A stretch of DNA of 64,000 bases from Streptomyces sp. R302 (GTDB lineage: Bacteria > Actinomycetota > Actinomycetes > Streptomycetales > Streptomycetaceae). The notes beneath the pieces are model-generated. The model had not been told where the DNA came from and made no database searches. It saw nothing but the letters and a program-made list of their open reading frames with translations. Location: contig NZ_JABBGE010000001.1 of assembly GCF_012927245.1 (NCBI RefSeq), positions 523,415-587,414 of the forward strand, read 5' to 3'. Position 1 is the first letter of the stretch, and each line of letters opens with the position of its first letter. Below are positions 53,500 through 62,125 of the stretch, one piece after another. The position numbers were made by a program, and so were the translations under genes.

Positions 53500-54058
53500 C
53501 GCCCTTCTCCTCCTCAGGCAAAGCCCCCGCGGCCTCCCGGAACTCCGCCAGATCAGCGGACCGGGAGCGCATGGCGGCGGCGGGCACCAGCACGTTGTCC
53601 GCCGAGACCACGACCGGGGCGGAGACCGGCACAAGGATGGTCCCCTTCTCACCGTGGCGGTCGAGCCGCACCTCGTACCCGACCAGCCTGGCCTCATCGG
53701 CCGTCACGTCGAGTACGACATCGGTGACCTTGCCGACATCCTCGCCTTCGTGCGTGAGTACGCGCCTTCCCAGCACGTTGGCGCCGCCCCCGGCGCCGGC
53801 CACCCTGTCGGCCCCCTCCCGCAGCGCGTTCCGATCGGCGACCATCACGGCGTCCCGGCCGAGGGCGTGGACGGCGCTCCAAGGAATCGCCTCCTTCAGC
53901 GGCCCGGACAGCAGCCCCCGTCCGCTGAGCGTGAAGGCCCGGATCCGACCGGTTTCGGGATCGACGACCACGTCCTTGACCTGGGCGATCGCATCACCGT
54001 GCAGCGTCAGGACCGGACGGCCCACCACATCACCGGCTCGGATGAGGAGGGCGTTCAT
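53486..54058 (-). CDS. PRC-barrel domain protein, first copy
   Basis: A 190-residue protein with two PRC-barrel domains: IRAGDVVGRPVLTLHGDAIAQVKDVVVDPETGRIRAFTLSGRG and LGRRVLTHEGEDVGKVTDVVLDVTADEARLVGYEV. The internal repeat and the paralogous gene next to it suggest duplication. Its ATG overlaps the stop of the 47-residue membrane peptide (ATGA), so the peptide and the barrel protein are coupled. Confidence 0.9.
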   Translation of the reverse strand: MNALLIRAGDVVGRPVLTLHGDAIAQVKDVVVDPETGRIRAFTLSGRGLLSGPLKEAIPWSAVHALGRDAVMVADRNALREGADRVAGAGGGANVLGRRVLTHEGEDVGKVTDVVLDVTADEARLVGYEVRLDRHGEKGTILVPVSAPVVVSADNVLVPAAAMRSRSADLAEFREAAGALPEEEKGDAEQ

Positions 54059-54198
54059 GGCTCGTCACCGTCCCCGGGCAGGTGATGCTCGTCGGCGATC
54101 ACCCCACCGCGTCGACGTCTTGCCTGGGTCACGAGTGTCGACACCCCGATCACGATCACGATCACGATGGCAATCACCAGCCACGCCCACCACTCCAT
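54055..54198 (-). CDS. 47-residue single-span membrane peptide
   Basis: Encodes MEWWAWLVIAIVIVIVIGVS, then TLVTQARRRRGG and an acidic tail ending GDGDEP. One hydrophobic helix of about 18 residues rich in Ile/Val, flanked by Trp and a four-Arg stop-transfer patch. AAAGGGG lies 7 bases before the ATG, and its TGA overlaps the start of the PRC gene by 4 bp. The alternating GTGATC triplets make the DNA a short tandem repeat. It may anchor or regulate the PRC proteins; this is inference. Confidence 0.78.
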   Translation of the reverse strand: MEWWAWLVIAIVIVIVIGVSTLVTQARRRRGGVIADEHHLPGDGDEP

Positions 54199-54535
54199 GG
54201 CGCACCCCTTTCCACGTCAGCCTGCGGACGCCCCTACGTCGGAGGCCATGGTTCGTGCTGCGGGAACCCGCGACAGCGACGACCGCCGCCGACCGCGCCG
54301 GTGGCGCGGGATCGCCCCGCTCCGCAGGCGCCAGGAACTTCGCGTACGCCACGAGCCGCACGGCGGCGGACAGCAGCCCGCCGACCAGCCAGGCGATCAG
54401 GTGCCGTCGCCGCGCGGCCAGGCGCGGATCAAGTCTCGCGCCGAGGCGGTCGAGGCGCCCGCACCGTACAGGCGCGTCCCGGCGGAGACCGGCCTCCATG
54501 ACCGCCACTGTCCGGTCGTCTCCGTGTGAACTCAC
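54065..54535 (-). CDS. Putative DUF3040-like small membrane protein (3' end uncertain)
   Basis: An open frame of 156 residues from a GTG with GGGGAGG just upstream. The first half looks genuine and DUF3040-like: a helical charged N-terminus (TVAVMEAGLRRDAPVRCGRLDRLGARLDPR) followed by a hydrophobic segment HLIAWLVGGLLSAAVRLVAYA. After about residue 110 it runs over the ribosome site and coding region of the 47-residue peptide in another frame and becomes Arg-rich. The natural stop may have been lost by a small deletion. Partner of the DUF3040 gene upstream. Confidence 0.45.
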   Translation of the reverse strand: MSSHGDDRTVAVMEAGLRRDAPVRCGRLDRLGARLDPRLAARRRHLIAWLVGGLLSAAVRLVAYAKFLAPAERGDPAPPARSAAVVAVAGSRSTNHGLRRRGVRRLTWKGVRHGVVGVAGDCHRDRDRDRGVDTRDPGKTSTRWGDRRRASPARGR

Positions 54536-54641
54536 GACACCTCCCCAGCCGGAGCAAGCCATCCATCCGTCGGGTACGGGGCGACTACCCCTTCCTGCCG
54601 CGGTGACACGGTGGGCTCGATGTCGCGGAGACCACCCCCGG

Positions 54642-54956
54642 TCACGGCGTCAGGTAGGGGGCGGCGGCGGCCACCGCGAGCGCCGCTGGGCGTACGCCGG
54701 GCTCCTCGTCCCCCGGGGAGGGCGAGTCGGTCAGGAGGCCGGTGATCAGCAGTGCCAGGAGTGCGATGGCGCCGAGCACGAAGGCCATCACCACGCGTCG
54801 GTCACGGCGCCCCGTCGGCTTGCTCGCGCGCGTGGCCGACTGCTCGGGAAACTGCTGGTTGAGCGTGTCCATCGTGGCGGCGAGCGCGGGATCGTCCCGG
54901 GTGAGGGCACGCTCGATCGCGGCCAGGTCGCTCCGGTCGTCCGAAGGGTGGCTCAT
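54642..54956 (-). CDS. DUF3040 domain membrane protein
   Basis: A 104-residue protein: helical N-terminus DLAAIERALTRDDPALAATMDTLN, a basic stretch, one clear membrane helix (VVMAFVLGAIALLALLITGLL) and a Pro/Ala tail. This is the DUF3040 layout, an actinobacterial family of unknown function. It is the first gene of the minus-strand run that ends with slipin. The hydrophobic C-terminus (AALAVAAAAPYL) is unusual. Confidence 0.82.
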   Translation of the reverse strand: MSHPSDDRSDLAAIERALTRDDPALAATMDTLNQQFPEQSATRASKPTGRRDRRVVMAFVLGAIALLALLITGLLTDSPSPGDEEPGVRPAALAVAAAAPYLTP

Positions 54957-55039
54957 GGTGACCCTCCACTGCTGCGGCGGGCTGCCTGTAGGGATTGTGC
55001 CCGCCGCAGCCCGTCGGCATGTAGGCCACCCAGGATCAG

Positions 55040-55640
55040 CTCGCCGAACCCCTTCAGCGGGTCGGGGCCCGAGCGTCAGGCGGTCGCCGAGGCCCTGCGC
55101 ACGGAGACTGTCGGCGGCGTCATCCTGCTCGTCGCCGTGGTCGCCGCGCCCGTAGGGGCCGGCAGTCCGTGGAGCGCGGCCTACGAGTCCCTGCGGGACG
55201 TCCACTTCGGCATTCCCGCCCCCGGACCGGACCTCTCCATCGTGCGTCGGACCGCTGACGGTCTCCTCGCGGTCTTCTTCCTTGTCGCGGGCATCGAGTT
55301 GAAGCGCGAACTCGTGACCGGTGCACTACGCACCCCGGCCACCGCGGCGCTGCCGGCCGCGTCCACGCGACCGTCGCCGGAGTCGTCATGGGCTTGATCC
55401 TGCGCACCCCTTGTCGGCCGGAATCGCCGTCCCCCCCACCCCGGAACCCCTCGGTGTCTTCGCAGGCCTGGTCGTCGGCAGGATCCCGCATCGGCTTCAC
55501 CGTCGCTCTCCTCATCGGCGAACTCGCTTCCCCGAGCGCGGCCGCACTCGCGGCCGTGCTTCCGCGTCGGCGCGACCGGGTCTACAGGCGCCTGTACGAA
55601 GCGGAGGAACACGACGCGAGCGCCGACCGGAGGACGGCCC
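55040..55640 (+). pseudogene. nhaA: Decayed Na+/H+ antiporter NhaA
   Basis: Four NhaA-like segments follow in order but in changing frames: LRTETVGGVILLV to VFFLVAGIELKRELVTGALRTPATAALPA (about 55071-55358), VHATVAGVVMGLILRT (to ~55405), AGIAVPPTPEPLGVFAGLVVG (to ~55478), and RIGFTVALLIGELA to DRVYRRLYEAEEHD (to ~55620). No start codon is in frame, the middle ~120 residues are gone, and at least three frameshifts are needed. The total is about 190 codons against over 400 in the intact family. Confidence 0.85.
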
Positions 55641-55785
55641 TGGCTGATCGGGCAGGGGGCGGCGCGCGAGCACGGTCCGTACGCTGCCGGCGCCGCGGCG
55701 GCACGGGTTCGCCGAGCCGGGTGGCGACTCGACGCGGTGCGGATGAAGCTGGGAGAACCGGGGGCATCCGCAGCGTGGAGGTGTC

Positions 55786-56670
55786 GTGGCAGGTCTGATC
55801 GTCGTCGGAGCAGATGGATCGCCGTCGAGTCTTGCCGCGGTGGAGGAGGCTGCCCAGGAGGCCCGGTGGCGCGGGGCGGGACTGCGGGTCGTGTACGCGT
55901 ACGTCTGGCCGGCCATGCACCCGCCGGTGGACTCGTCGCTGCTCGGGCCGGAGGGAGGGCTTCGCGCAGGAGTCGAAGAACTGGTGGCCGAGTCGGTGGC
56001 ACGAGCCAGGGCGACCGCGCCTGACGTGGAGGTCACCCATGCCGTGGTGACCGGCCAGCCGCTGACGGTGCTGGAGAAGGAGTCGCGCGGCGCGGACCTC
56101 GTGGTCGTCGGGTCGCGCGGCAGGGGTGGGTTCGTCGGACTGCTGGTGGGCTCCACGGCGGTTCACCTCGCGGCACACGGCAGCTGTCCGGTGCTGGTCG
56201 TACGGGAAGGCGGTGTCGAGTCCGGGCCCGTCCTGCTGGGCGTCGACGGCTCGCCCGCCGGCGAGCAGGCGGTGGACTTCGCCTTCTCCGAGGCGGCTCT
56301 GCGCGAGGCGCCTCTGGTGGCGCTGCACGCCTGGACCACTTGGAACGCGCCGCTGCCCCCACCGCAGGACGCCTCCGAGCCGAACGCCAACCCTCCCGGT
56401 GCGCTCGCCGCGGCGGAGCAGCGCCTCCTGTCCGAGGCGCTGGCCGGCCACCGCGACCGGTATCCGGGCGTGGAGGTGGAACTCCGGTCGGTGCGCGGCC
56501 GTACACGGGAGACCCTGATCGAGGCGAGCCGGTCCGCCCAGTTGGTGGTGGCCGGTGCGCGAGGGCGTGGCGGTTTCACGGGGCTGCTGCTGGGCTCGGT
56601 CAGCCAGGCACTGCTGCATCACGCGCACTGCCCGGTGGCGGTGGTGCGGGGCGTCGGTACGGACGACTGA
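55786..56670 (+). CDS. Universal stress protein, tandem UspA domains
   Basis: A 294-residue protein with two UspA domains. Domain 1: LIVVGADGSPSSLAAVEEA and VVVGSRGRGGFVGLLVGSTAVHLAAHGSCPVLVV; domain 2: VLLGVDGSPAGEQAVDFAF and VVAGARGRGGFTGLLLGSVSQALLHHAHCPVAVV. Both carry the G-x2-G-x9-G-S/T ATP-binding pattern, so nucleotide binding is expected. The GTG at 55786 has GGAGGTG just before it. Tandem Usps of this type are hypoxia/dormancy markers in actinobacteria. Confidence 0.95.
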   Translation: MAGLIVVGADGSPSSLAAVEEAAQEARWRGAGLRVVYAYVWPAMHPPVDSSLLGPEGGLRAGVEELVAESVARARATAPDVEVTHAVVTGQPLTVLEKESRGADLVVVGSRGRGGFVGLLVGSTAVHLAAHGSCPVLVVREGGVESGPVLLGVDGSPAGEQAVDFAFSEAALREAPLVALHAWTTWNAPLPPPQDASEPNANPPGALAAAEQRLLSEALAGHRDRYPGVEVELRSVRGRTRETLIEASRSAQLVVAGARGRGGFTGLLLGSVSQALLHHAHCPVAVVRGVGTDD

Positions 56671-56700
56671 CGGTGCGGGCGCCGCGCGATGACGGGCGGC

Positions 56701-57732
56701 TCAGCTGCCGGCGGGCGGGTCGTGCGGCCTCCGGTCGCGCGAGGGCCCGGATGAACCGGAGCGACCTGCTTCTCCGGCTTCCGAGCCGTGGGCACGATCG
56801 GAGGCACCCGGCCGTAGCAGGCTGAGGAGGATCGACGCGGTGAGGATGAGCGTGATGAGGGTGAGGCTCACGTAGACGGGGATCTCGGGAATCGCCGGTG
56901 TGATCATTTCATGGGACGCCTGGAGGACGAGCTTGACGCCGATGAACGAGAGGATGATCGCCAGACCGACGTCGAGATAGCGGAATCGGCCCAGGAGGTC
57001 GGCCAGCAGGAAATACAGCGCTCGCAGTCCCAGGATGGCGAACGCGTTGCTGGTGTACACGATGAAGGCGTCGTCGCTGACGGCGAGGACGGCCGGGACA
57101 CTGTCCACGGCGAAGACGAGGTCGGCCGCCTCGATCGCCGTGATCACGACCAGGAGTGGGGTGGCTGCGCGTCGGCCTCCCTCCTTGACGAAGAATTTCG
57201 TGCCCACGTAATCGTCGCGGACCGGGACCGCCTTCTTGAGGGCGCGTACGGCTGCGTTCCTGCCCGGATCGAACGTCTCCTTCTCCTGGAGAAGTTTGTA
57301 GGTGCTGTAGAACAGGACCGCGGCGAAGACGAAGAGGACGGCTGTGAAACGGCTGACCACGGCGATGCCCAGGAAGAGGAAGACGCCTCGGAAGACGAGC
57401 GCGCCGACGACGCCGAGGAACAGCACGCGGTGCTGATAGGCGCGGGGGACCTTGAAGTAGCCGAAGATCACGGCGAAGACGAAGAGGTTGTCCACCGCCA
57501 GGCCCTTCTCCAGCAGCCACGCGGTCGTGTACTCGGTTCCCGCCGTCGGGCCGAGGACCAGGAAGACCACACCCCCGAAGCCCAGAGCCAGACCGATCCA
57601 CAGTCCGCTCCAGGCCGCGGCCTCCTTGAACCCGATGACGTGCTCACCGCGATGGGCCACCAGGTCGACGGCGAGTGACACCACCACCGTGGCCGCGAAC
57701 GCCAGCCAGAGCCAGATCGGTACCTCCAGCAT
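56701..57732 (-). CDS. TerC family integral membrane protein
   Basis: A 343-residue protein with about nine membrane helices. The family's acidic motifs are intact: KGLAVDNLFVFAVIFGYF (near 75) and AADLVFAVDSVPAVLAVSDDAFIVYTSNAFAILGLRALYF (near 205-245). TerC/Alx proteins are implicated in Mn export and metalation of exported proteins. The C-terminal ~45 residues are a hydrophilic Ser/Arg tail. It is convergent with the Usp gene 30 bp away. Confidence 0.93.
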   Translation of the reverse strand: MLEVPIWLWLAFAATVVVSLAVDLVAHRGEHVIGFKEAAAWSGLWIGLALGFGGVVFLVLGPTAGTEYTTAWLLEKGLAVDNLFVFAVIFGYFKVPRAYQHRVLFLGVVGALVFRGVFLFLGIAVVSRFTAVLFVFAAVLFYSTYKLLQEKETFDPGRNAAVRALKKAVPVRDDYVGTKFFVKEGGRRAATPLLVVITAIEAADLVFAVDSVPAVLAVSDDAFIVYTSNAFAILGLRALYFLLADLLGRFRYLDVGLAIILSFIGVKLVLQASHEMITPAIPEIPVYVSLTLITLILTASILLSLLRPGASDRAHGSEAGEAGRSGSSGPSRDRRPHDPPAGS

Positions 57733-57988
57733 GCGGCAGCCTCACCTTCGACCGTCGGCCCGTAGGCCGGTCGGCTCACTCACGGGGCTCCGCGCCTCGG
57801 CGGGAGTTCCCGAGACCGACGGCCTGCCGAATCGCGTCCCGGGAACTGCCCTGGACCGGCCCGGATACCAGGCGATTGCCCGAGACGACGGCCGATTAAC
57901 GAACGGGACACCCCGGAACGGACGGACGGGCCGCATGCTTCGGGGTCGTCGTGGAGATCCGCAGGGCAGAGGGGTGGAGGTGACTGCC
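57733..57988. other. Divergent promoter region terC / site-2 protease
   Basis: About 255 bp without a gene. I looked for a yybP-ykoY Mn riboswitch upstream of terC and found no convincing match. Small GC-rich inverted repeats occur near 57753-57773 only. Confidence 0.5.
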
Positions 57989-59125
57989 GTGAGGCCGACG
58001 TTCTCCCTCGGGAGGTTGGCGGGCGTGCGCGTCGGGGTGCACTGGAGCGCCCTGCTCATCGTCGTGGTGATCGGCACGGGACTGGCAGCCCGGCTGTCCG
58101 TCGCCCATCCGGATCTGCACGGCTGGCAGTACGGCATCACGGCGGTTGTCGCCGCAGTGGTCCTTCTGCTGTGCCTGCTGGCTCATGAGCTCAGCCACGC
58201 CGTCGTGGCCCGCCGAAACGGTGTCGTGGTGAAGGACATCACCCTGTGGCTCCTGGGTGGCATGGCGCGGCTGCGGGGCGAGGTGCCCTCTCCCGGCGCG
58301 GAGGCGCGCATCGCGGGTGTGGGGCCGCTGGTCAGCCTGCTGCTGGGGGTACTGTTCGGTCTCCTCGCCGGCCTCTTCGGGGGTTTGTACGGTGCGGGGC
58401 TGCCGGTCGAGGCGCTCGCGTGGCTGGCCGGCGTCAATCTCCTCCTGGCCGTCTTCAACGCCCTGCCCGCGGCTCCGCTCGACGGCGGACGGCTGCTGAG
58501 AGCGGCGGTGTGGCGCTGGACCGGCAACCGGCTCTGCGCGACGGCCGTGGCGACGGGCGCGGGCCGGGCGCTCGGCTGGGCGCTGGTCGTCCTGGGTGCC
58601 TACCTGACGATCCGCGGGGTGGCGCTCAGCGGCCTGTGGCTCGTGGTGATCGGCTGGTTCCTCGTCGCCGTCGCGACCGCTGAGGTGGAACAGGCGAAGC
58701 TGGAGGAACTGCTGGAGGGGGTCACGGTCGGAGACGTGATGGGGCGGGCCCCACTGACCGTTCCCGCCTCGATCACCGTCGCGGAGTTCCTCACGGAGCC
58801 GGACTTCCGCTTCCACCACGCAGCTTTTCCCGTCGTCGACTCCGACCACCGTCCCGTGGGTCTGGTGACCGTGAACGCCGCCGCGCGCGTGCCGGAAGGC
58901 CGCCGCGACACTCCGGTGGCCTCGGTGATGGTTCCGATCGAGGAGGTCCCCACGCCGAGCCCCGAGGATCCGCTGGTGGGCCTGGTGCACGACCTGGAGG
59001 AGAGCCCTGCCCATCGCGCCGTGGTCGTGGCGGACGACACGGTCGTCGGCGTGGTCACCCGCTCCGACATCAGCCGGGTGACAGCATGGCTTGCCTCCTC
59101 GGCATGGCGAAAACGGGCCTTCTGA
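57989..59125 (+). CDS. Site-2 protease family metalloprotease with CBS domains
   Basis: A 378-residue intramembrane zinc protease. The membrane part has six hydrophobic segments with HELSHAVVARR (HExxH, near 65) and NALPAAPLDGGRLLRA (distal LDG motif, near 160). A C-terminal pair of CBS domains follows (VGDVMGRAPLTVPASITVAEF and SVMVPIEEVPTPSPEDPLVGLVHDL), likely sensing adenine nucleotides. The GTG at 57989 has GGAGG 8 bases upstream and gives the usual RPTFSLGRLAGVRVGVHWS start; the frame is open further upstream. The substrate is unknown. Confidence 0.93.
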   Translation: MRPTFSLGRLAGVRVGVHWSALLIVVVIGTGLAARLSVAHPDLHGWQYGITAVVAAVVLLLCLLAHELSHAVVARRNGVVVKDITLWLLGGMARLRGEVPSPGAEARIAGVGPLVSLLLGVLFGLLAGLFGGLYGAGLPVEALAWLAGVNLLLAVFNALPAAPLDGGRLLRAAVWRWTGNRLCATAVATGAGRALGWALVVLGAYLTIRGVALSGLWLVVIGWFLVAVATAEVEQAKLEELLEGVTVGDVMGRAPLTVPASITVAEFLTEPDFRFHHAAFPVVDSDHRPVGLVTVNAAARVPEGRRDTPVASVMVPIEEVPTPSPEDPLVGLVHDLEESPAHRAVVVADDTVVGVVTRSDISRVTAWLASSAWRKRAF

Positions 59126-59213
59126 GCAGCGTCAGGACTGAGGACCGGCCAGTGCCGTCACCGGCGGAGACGGCCGCGCCGACCCCAGCGCGGCAGGAGC
59201 GGAGGGCAAGGCC

Positions 59214-60551
59214 GTGAACGGACACTGGTGGGACCTCGTGCTCATCGCCGCCCTCATCCTGCTCAACGCCCTCTTCGCGGGCACGGAGATCGCCCTGATC
59301 TCCCTGCGCGAGAGCCAGCTGCGTCGGTTGCGACGACGGAAGGGGCGTACAGCCGCCCGCCTGGTCCGGCTGGCAGCCGACCCCAACCGGTACCTCGCCA
59401 CGATCCAGATCGGCATCACCCTGGCGGGCTTCCTCGCCTCCGCCACCGCGGCGGTCTCGCTCGCCAAGCCTCTGGTGCCCTTGCTGGACTTCGCCGGCCG
59501 GGCCGCCGAGCCCCTCGCCGTGGCCCTGCTGACCACAGTCCTCACCTTCGTCACCCTCGTCGTCGGAGAGCTGGCTCCCAAGCGACTGGCCATGCAGTTC
59601 CCACTGCGCTGGTCCTTGATCGCCGCTTCGCCCCTGGACATCCTGGCGACGGCCTTCCGACCCGTCCTGTGGGCCCTCGGTCACGCGACGAACCTGGTCG
59701 TCGGCATCCTGGGAGGTGACCCGAAGGCAGCCAAGGAGCCGCCCACCCCCGAGGAACTGCGCGACATGGTCGTCAGCCACCGGGGCCTCACCCCGCAGCA
59801 GCGCACCATCATCTCCAGCGCTCTGGAGCTCCACGAACGCACGCTCCGCGCGGCGCTCGTTCCCCGCCGGGCGGTGTTCACCCTCCCCGCGGAGGTTCCG
59901 GCCGCGCAGGCCCGTACGCAGCTCGCGCATTCGGGCCACTCCAGGGCTCCCGTCCTCGCGACCGCCGGGTACGAGGAGGTCGTCGGCGTGGTCCACCTCA
60001 AGGACCTCACCACGAGCGATGGGGCGACGGCGGTGGGTGCGCTGGCCCGCCCGGCCACCGTCTTCACCGAATACATGAAGATCACCGAGGCGCTGCGCCG
60101 CTTTCAGGCCGACAGACAGCAGTTCGCCCTGGTCGCCGACGAGCACGGATCGGTCGAGGGCATCGTCACCCTGGAGGACCTGCTGGAAGAGATCGTCGGA
60201 GAGATCTACGACGAGACGGACCAGGACATCCAGGCCGTGACGCCTCAGCCGGACGGTTCGTGGCTGGTGCCCGGCTCCTTCCCCGTCCATGACCTTCCGG
60301 ACCTCGGAATCGATCCCGCCGACCTGACGGAATCCGGCCCGTACACCACCGTCGCCGGCCTCGTTCTGCACGAGCTCGGGCGTCTTCCCGCCCCTGGCAC
60401 GGGTATCACGGTCGGCCGGTGGACCATCGATGTCACGGCCGTCGATCGCGACGCCATCGGCGAAGTACGGATCACCCGGGCCGACACCGGCCCCGACACC
60501 GGCCCCGGCACCGCTCCTGCCGACGCCGAGCCGCCGGACGAAGCGCCTTGA
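59214..60551 (+). CDS. CNNM/CorC (hemolysin-like) membrane transporter
   Basis: A 445-residue protein: DUF21/CNNM membrane domain (LNALFAGTEIALISLRESQLRRL at the start, VVGELAPKRLAMQFP near 120), two CBS domains (about 205-325, with FALVADEHGSVEGIVTLEDLLEEIVGEIYDE) and the C-terminal CorC_HlyC domain (GSFPVHDLPDLGI). CNNM proteins export Mg or related ions. The GTG has GCAAGG upstream. It lies 88 bp after the site-2 protease gene and is probably co-transcribed. The C-terminus is a Pro/Thr-rich tail with short tandem repeats. Confidence 0.94.
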   Translation: MNGHWWDLVLIAALILLNALFAGTEIALISLRESQLRRLRRRKGRTAARLVRLAADPNRYLATIQIGITLAGFLASATAAVSLAKPLVPLLDFAGRAAEPLAVALLTTVLTFVTLVVGELAPKRLAMQFPLRWSLIAASPLDILATAFRPVLWALGHATNLVVGILGGDPKAAKEPPTPEELRDMVVSHRGLTPQQRTIISSALELHERTLRAALVPRRAVFTLPAEVPAAQARTQLAHSGHSRAPVLATAGYEEVVGVVHLKDLTTSDGATAVGALARPATVFTEYMKITEALRRFQADRQQFALVADEHGSVEGIVTLEDLLEEIVGEIYDETDQDIQAVTPQPDGSWLVPGSFPVHDLPDLGIDPADLTESGPYTTVAGLVLHELGRLPAPGTGITVGRWTIDVTAVDRDAIGEVRITRADTGPDTGPGTAPADAEPPDEAP

Positions 60552-60625
60552 CCTGGGCCTTGGGCCGAATCAAGGAAAGTTGCCGGGCAGACGCGCCAGG
60601 GCCTCGGCGGTCTCCGGCGCGCGCG

Positions 60626-62125
60626 TCACCAGGGAATGAAGAAGTCCTTGAGTGCCGTGAAGGAGGAGCAGCTCTTGATCAGCCGGTGCGAGCGGGGGGC
60701 GTAGGTTCCCGCCAGGTTGCCCATGCTGTTCTCGGGGCTGCAGCCGGTACGTTGCGCCAGTCGGCGTCTGTCGGCGTCGGCGGGCTGGTAGTCGGCGCCC
60801 CGGAAGTAGGCCACGGCGCTGCGGTCACCGCCGATGTTGTTGAAGATCGACCGTACGGGGTTGTTGTCGGCCCAGGAGCAGATGTCCTCGCCGGCCAGCC
60901 AGTCGGGGTCGTCTCCGCGCCAGACGCACAGGTCACCGGTGCCGTTGTGACCGCTGAAGAAGCAGAGGGCGTCCTCCGGGCAGCGGTGGTAGCCGTAGAC
61001 GACCTTCCCGTCGGGCCCGGTGGGGAAGGCCTTGTCGCGGGGCAGGGCCGCGTAGACGGGCGTGCCGTCGTGGCGCGTGACGTGGCGATGAGCGCTGAAG
61101 GCTGTCGCAGTGGTGAGGAGGAGGGTGACGGCGAGCAGTGCCGTGGCGGCCGGGTGCCGTCGGACAAGGCCGGGGCGCAGGCGTGGCAGGCGGGCGGATC
61201 GGGCGGTGCCTGCGGCCTCCTCCACTTCGCGGAGCAGCGCCTTCGCGGTGCCCCGCCGGCTCTGGGCGCGGGCCAGACACGTTGTGATGATCTTTCGCCA
61301 GAGCGGCGGCAGTTCAGGGGCCAGCCTCAGTTCCTCCGTACCCCGGGCGTAGCGTTCCGCGGCCTCGCTGCGTGCCTGGGGAGTCGTACCGGGCAGCGGG
61401 TGGCAGCCGGTGAGCACCTGGTGGGCCAGGACGCCGAAGGCCCAGATGTCGGCGGTCGGCCGGATCAGCGCGCCCCGTTCGGTGAGCTCGGGCCACAGCA
61501 GTTCGGGCGGGGTGTAGTCGGGCGTGGCGAAGGCGGGGGAGTAGGCGTGTGTCCCTTCCATCTCGGCGGCCATGTTGAAGTCGGCCAGCCTGACCGACCC
61601 GTCGTCCATCAGCAGCACGTTCGCGGGCTTCAGATCGCCGTGCACCCAGCCGGCGTGGTGGAGCTGGTGCAGCCCTTCGCAGATCTGGGCGAGGAGGGCC
61701 GGGCCGGCGGCGGGGACGGCGGTCCGCTCCAGGAGTGTGGCCAGGGACGTCCCGGCCCGTTCGAGGACGAGGACGGTCGCGCCGTCCAGCTCGGGATGAT
61801 CCACGTCGTCAATGGTCAGCGTGTCGAACATGCGGATCAGACGAGGGGTGCGGAGTCGCTTGAGCACGTCGACCTCGCGCTCGGCCAGTTCGCGCAGGTG
61901 GCGCAGCTGGCGCGGGGTGCGGGTGCCGGTGGGCAGGATCTTCAGCGCCACCTGGCGCGGAACGTCGGTCTTCCCCGGCGTGCCGGGTGCGGCTCCAGAG
62001 GTCCTGCGGGCCGCGTAGACCGTGGCGAAGGCCCCGGACGCCAGCCTTTCACGGACCTGCCACGGGCCGATGCGGTAACCCTTGGGGATGGCGACCGGAT
62101 CCGTGCTGTCGGACTGCCCGGTCAT
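60626..62125 (-). CDS. Ser/Thr protein kinase with C-terminal I36-like exported domain
   Basis: A 499-residue membrane kinase. It has VALKILP (Lys62), catalytic loop HGDLKPAN (162-169, a non-RD kinase) and the metal motif as DFN (182-184) rather than DFG, then RPTADIWAFGVLAHQVLTG. A membrane helix (ATALLAVTLLLTTATAF, near 345) leads to an extracytoplasmic domain resembling peptidase inhibitor I36 (CPEDALCFFSGHNGTGDLCVW, RSIFNNIGGDRSAVAYFRG) with six Cys. The start overlaps the FHA-like gene by 4 bp. A decayed paralogue lies at 48400-48974. Confidence 0.9.
   Translation of the reverse strand: MTGQSDSTDPVAIPKGYRIGPWQVRERLASGAFATVYAARRTSGAAPGTPGKTDVPRQVALKILPTGTRTPRQLRHLRELAEREVDVLKRLRTPRLIRMFDTLTIDDVDHPELDGATVLVLERAGTSLATLLERTAVPAAGPALLAQICEGLHQLHHAGWVHGDLKPANVLLMDDGSVRLADFNMAAEMEGTHAYSPAFATPDYTPPELLWPELTERGALIRPTADIWAFGVLAHQVLTGCHPLPGTTPQARSEAAERYARGTEELRLAPELPPLWRKIITTCLARAQSRRGTAKALLREVEEAAGTARSARLPRLRPGLVRRHPAATALLAVTLLLTTATAFSAHRHVTRHDGTPVYAALPRDKAFPTGPDGKVVYGYHRCPEDALCFFSGHNGTGDLCVWRGDDPDWLAGEDICSWADNNPVRSIFNNIGGDRSAVAYFRGADYQPADADRRRLAQRTGCSPENSMGNLAGTYAPRSHRLIKSCSSFTALKDFFIPW

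Noticed and set aside
57733..57988. Possible yybP-ykoY manganese riboswitch upstream of terC
   Set aside because: I could not find the conserved paired blocks in the leader; only unrelated short inverted repeats are present.
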